Shown: piece after piece, positions 5,427 to 7,385 of the stretch | How the letters are laid out: each line of letters begins with the position of its first letter | Numbering within the stretch: the stretch's first letter is position 1 | Assembly: GCA_004552395.1 (NCBI GenBank) | Contig: SFOK01000092.1 | Span: 1-7,385 of the forward strand | Direction of reading: 5' to 3' | Source of the DNA: Bacteroidales bacterium | GTDB taxonomy: Bacteria > Bacteroidota > Bacteroidia > Bacteroidales > Muribaculaceae | DNA: 7,385 nt | Notes under the pieces: generated by a model | Database searches by the model: none | Told to the model about the DNA's origin: nothing | The model's input: the letters and a program-made list of their open reading frames with translations, nothing else | Made by a program: the position numbers and the translations under genes

Positions 5427-5460
5427 CATACTCTTTTTATGGCGAACATCAGAATAGGAT

Positions 5461-6444
5461 ATGGAAGGAACCGTAGTTAGAAATACAGGGAGCACCTACG
5501 AAGTGGAGTTTCCCGACGGCACTCTGCTCCAATGCAAGCTCAAAGGAAATTTCCGAATCAAAGGGATCCGCACCACAAACCCCGTGGCCGTGGGCGACCG
5601 TGTGGAGGTTCTCCTTCCCGAAGGCCGTGCAGAAACAGCTCCGCAGGCCTCCGGCCCTCAGGGCGCCGAGGAGTTCGGCTTCATCACCGGGATTTTGCCG
5701 CGTCGAAACTACATGATCCGAAAGGCCAGCAACCTCTCCAAAGAGAGCCATATCCTTGCGGCCAACATTGACAGCACTCTCCTTGTGGCCACACTCCGCG
5801 ACCCCGAGACGCCACTCACATTCATAGACCGTTTCCTGGCCACGGCTGAGGCTTACAATGTCCCGGCTATACTCGTGCTCAACAAGGCCGACACATGGGA
5901 CGAATCCGACCGGGAACTCGCCGAGGCCGTGAAATATCTCTATGAATCGATCGGTTATCCCGTAGTCTTCACTTCAACCGTGAGCGGTGAAGGGCTCGAC
6001 TCACTCAGAGAGAAAGTGGCCGGACAGCGCACCCTCCTGGCAGGCAACAGCGGCGTGGGCAAGTCCTCGCTCATCAACGCGCTCATACCCGGCCTCAACC
6101 TCAAGACCCACCGTATCAGCGACATACACCACACCGGCACACACACCACCACATTCTCGCAGATGAACAAGCTCCCCGGTCCTCAGGGCGGCGAGCTCAT
6201 AGATATACCCGGCGTGAAAGGCTTCGGAACCATCGACTTCGACCCGGCCGAGGTGAGCCACTACTTCCCCGAGATCTTCCGCGAGTCGAAAGGATGCCGC
6301 TATTCCAACTGCACACACACACACGAGCCCGGATGCGCCGTGCGCCAAGCCCTCGACGATCAACGCATCTCGCAGAGCCGCTACGCCTCCTATCTCTCAA
6401 TCATGGACGACACCTCCGAAGGCAAATACCGCAAACCCTTCTAA
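5461..6444 (+). CDS. rsgA: Ribosome small subunit-dependent GTPase A
   Basis: RsgA (YjeQ/YloQ) is a circularly permuted GTPase that binds late 30S precursors, checks the decoding centre and releases with GTP hydrolysis. The 327-residue protein has an N-terminal OB-fold (about 1-80, with KGNFRIKGIRTTNPVAVGDR at 28-47). The GTPase motifs follow in permuted order: G4 NKAD (141-144), G5 TSTVSG (171-176), G1 GNSGVGKS (195-202), the G2 Thr cluster GTHTTT (226-231) and G3 DIPG (248-251). The C-terminal zinc site is complete: C279, C284, H286 and C292 keep the spacing of the E. coli ligands. All catalytic features are intact. The ATG at 5461 gives the family's usual MxG start; a 13-codon frame beginning at 5439 overlaps it out of phase. 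Upstream promoter signals suggest a monocistronic transcript. Confidence 0.97.
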   Translation: MEGTVVRNTGSTYEVEFPDGTLLQCKLKGNFRIKGIRTTNPVAVGDRVEVLLPEGRAETAPQASGPQGAEEFGFITGILPRRNYMIRKASNLSKESHILAANIDSTLLVATLRDPETPLTFIDRFLATAEAYNVPAILVLNKADTWDESDRELAEAVKYLYESIGYPVVFTSTVSGEGLDSLREKVAGQRTLLAGNSGVGKSSLINALIPGLNLKTHRISDIHHTGTHTTTFSQMNKLPGPQGGELIDIPGVKGFGTIDFDPAEVSHYFPEIFRESKGCRYSNCTHTHEPGCAVRQALDDQRISQSRYASYLSIMDDTSEGKYRKPF

Positions 6445-6502
6445 CCCCCCCTCTTCCATCCTCTCCTCTCAATCCTTTAAAATCAAAGTTATTGATTAAA
6501 AA

Positions 6503-6568
6503 CTTGCAAATCAATACATTGCTCGCACTAAAAGTCTGGCGATGCAAGATGTTCCACTGATTTGCGGG
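6503..6568. other. Nested inverted repeat, possible structured RNA in the gap after rsgA
   Basis: The outer arms CTTGCAAATCA (6503-6513) and TGATTTGCGGG (6558-6568) pair over 11 positions with two G-U pairs. Inside, TTGCTCGC (6519-6526) pairs with GCGA-TGCAA (6539-6547) with a single bulged T, closing a 12-base loop. Two pairings nested in 66 bases suggest a folded RNA or a complex operator. No T-run follows. The rest of the gene-free stretch 6445-6757 holds a pyrimidine-rich tract right after the rsgA stop, AT-rich sequence, a 12-codon mini-frame at 6601 and the two hairpins listed separately. Confidence 0.4.
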
Positions 6569-6658
6569 GGGGATTGCGGAGATACTTATTTACACTGAAT
6601 ATGGCAGAAAACGATATCGATATTATTACTGTCCGCTAAACCCAAGCACCTCGTCATT

Positions 6659-6707
6659 AAGAAGCGGAAGGCTATCGCGCTTTAAACGTATAGCCTTCCG
6701 CTTCTTT
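6659..6707. terminator. Strong 17-bp hairpin between convergent rsgA and the exported-protein gene
   Basis: The arms at 6659-6675 and 6690-6706 are perfect reverse complements over 17 bases (core GAAGCGGAAGGCTAT) around a 14-base loop. The plus-strand 3' arm ends CTTCTTT. T-runs are short on both sides, but the stem is very stable and sits between convergent genes, so it probably stops transcription from both directions. Confidence 0.75.
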
Positions 6708-6714
6708 GGCCCTC

Positions 6715-6735
6715 CTATATTGCCGGACAATATAG
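6715..6735. repeat. 8-bp inverted repeat downstream of the minus-strand gene
   Basis: CTATATTG (6715-6722) and CAATATAG (6728-6735) pair perfectly around CCGGA. It lies 22 bases past the stop of the minus-strand gene and just before the strong hairpin. No T-run follows on either strand, so it may be an RNA-stabilising stem or a protein site. Confidence 0.45.
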
Positions 6736-6757
6736 AGACCTAATTGTAAATTGGGGG

Positions 6758-7357
6758 TTATTCATCGTCTTTGCAGGTGCCGCCCCAGTTGCTGTTCTGG
6801 AGGGCTTTCATCTGCTTTTTGGCTTTGAGCAACTGGCGTTCCAAAAGTGATTTTTCCGCGTCTGTGGCGGCCTCAATATCGTCGTCGCCCACAAAGATGC
6901 CGATGGCGTATAGCCCGAGGTCGGGCCGGTCATTGCATGATAAATACACGCTCTTTTCCCCGTTCTTGCCGGCTATGAACCGATGAATGTTGTCGCATCT
7001 ACTGTCTTTCTTGCGCCGCACAATCTCGGCGTCGGGTTCGGATCTCACATACTTTGCTACGGCATCTTTCATCTGCTGGATCACACGCGCGTTCTTGTCG
7101 GACTGAAGTCCGTCGTTGGCTACGATGATCGTCACGGATGTGATGTTGGGTATGTAGCTTTCCACAAGTTCGAGCATTGAATCGGATGTCAGGTTTGATT
7201 CGACAAGGTTGTCGAAATAGGGGCCTCTCTGATAAGTGAAGCTCACACCGTCGAGGTCGCCCAGCTTATTGAGCTCTTGCAGTCCGTCGGCATGCATCGG
7301 TATCGCTGCCAGGAATGTGAGTGCGAGCAGGAGCTTGCTGATGATATTCTTTTTCAT
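6758..7357 (-). CDS. Exported protein of unknown function (possibly DUF4252-like)
   Basis: I do not firmly recognise this 199-residue protein. It begins with a good signal peptide: MKKNIISK, a hydrophobic core at 9-19 and probable cleavage after MHA at 23. No Cys follows the cleavage site, so it is periplasmic or secreted, not a lipoprotein. The mature part alternates strands and helices: GVSFTYQRGPYFDNL (37-51), SVTIIVANDG (74-83), a helix near 91-104, SVYLSCND (136-143) and LYAIGIFVGDDDIEAA (149-164). It ends with a charged amphipathic helix (about 165-187). This order is reminiscent of DUF4252 proteins of Bacteroidota, at low confidence. Cys residues are at 121, 141 and 195. The ATG at 7357 fits the signal peptide. 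Its promoter lies mostly or wholly outside the window, and the hairpins at 6659-6735 end the unit. Confidence 0.8.
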   Translation of the reverse strand: MKKNIISKLLLALTFLAAIPMHADGLQELNKLGDLDGVSFTYQRGPYFDNLVESNLTSDSMLELVESYIPNITSVTIIVANDGLQSDKNARVIQQMKDAVAKYVRSEPDAEIVRRKKDSRCDNIHRFIAGKNGEKSVYLSCNDRPDLGLYAIGIFVGDDDIEAATDAEKSLLERQLLKAKKQMKALQNSNWGGTCKDDE

Positions 7358-7385
7358 ATTTTTCGGTTTTATTTCGTGGCTATTT

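Noticed and set aside
6484..6491. Perfect minus-strand TAACTTTG reading antisense into rsgA
   Set aside because: The nearest TTTG is only 15 bases upstream, there is no gene to serve, and a motif with six fixed bases is expected a few times by chance in this window.
1..7385. CRISPR array, insertion sequence, toxin-antitoxin or phage-defence genes
   Set aside because: No regularly spaced repeats, transposase or nuclease motifs, or terminal inverted repeats were found on either strand.

Overview
The window looks like chromosomal housekeeping DNA from a Bacteroidales bacterium, most likely Muribaculaceae-like; the family is inferred from protein style, not tested. Supporting signs are moderately GC-rich genes with AT-rich start regions, no clear Shine-Dalgarno sites, several matches to the Bacteroidota -7 element (TAnnTTTG), and Bacteroidota-type proteins (a DUF4421-like outer-membrane protein, an MltG with the local sequence style, and a COG0523 GTPase with a His-rich linker). 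No mobile element, CRISPR array or defence system was seen.

Layout. Plus strand, 1-4586: rpsO (30S protein S15) with a terminator; a tRNA-Leu(UAA) with a terminator; a COG0523/CobW-family metallochaperone GTPase behind its own promoter, which has a GC-rich dyad in the spacer; mltG (endolytic murein transglycosylase); then a coupled pair, a DUF2007-like small protein and a DUF4421-like beta-barrel protein, joined by an ATGA overlap. A hairpin at 4604-4643 separates these from minus-strand material at 4682-5127. There, a signal-peptide reading frame runs into a second frame that encodes a very basic protein of six 11-residue repeats. The 5128-5460 gap holds divergent promoter signals, phased A-tracts and tandem decamers, and leads into rsgA (plus, 5461-6444). 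The 313-base gap after rsgA holds a nested inverted-repeat element, a very strong hairpin terminator and a small dyad. The window closes with a minus-strand gene for an exported protein of unknown function.

How they fit together. rpsO, tRNA-Leu and rsgA serve translation and 30S maturation. mltG, the DUF4421-like protein and the two exported minus-strand products belong to the cell envelope. The COG0523 protein points to zinc or other metal homeostasis. Apart from the DUF2007/DUF4421 pair the genes look like separate transcription units.

The best candidate for something undescribed is 4682-5127. Two overlapping minus-strand frames make sense as one secreted protein only if joined by a -1 frame change, and a heptamer of the X XXY YYZ slippery type lies in the correct frame just before the upstream frame's stop. 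A plain frameshift mutation, or two coupled genes, are the competing explanations.
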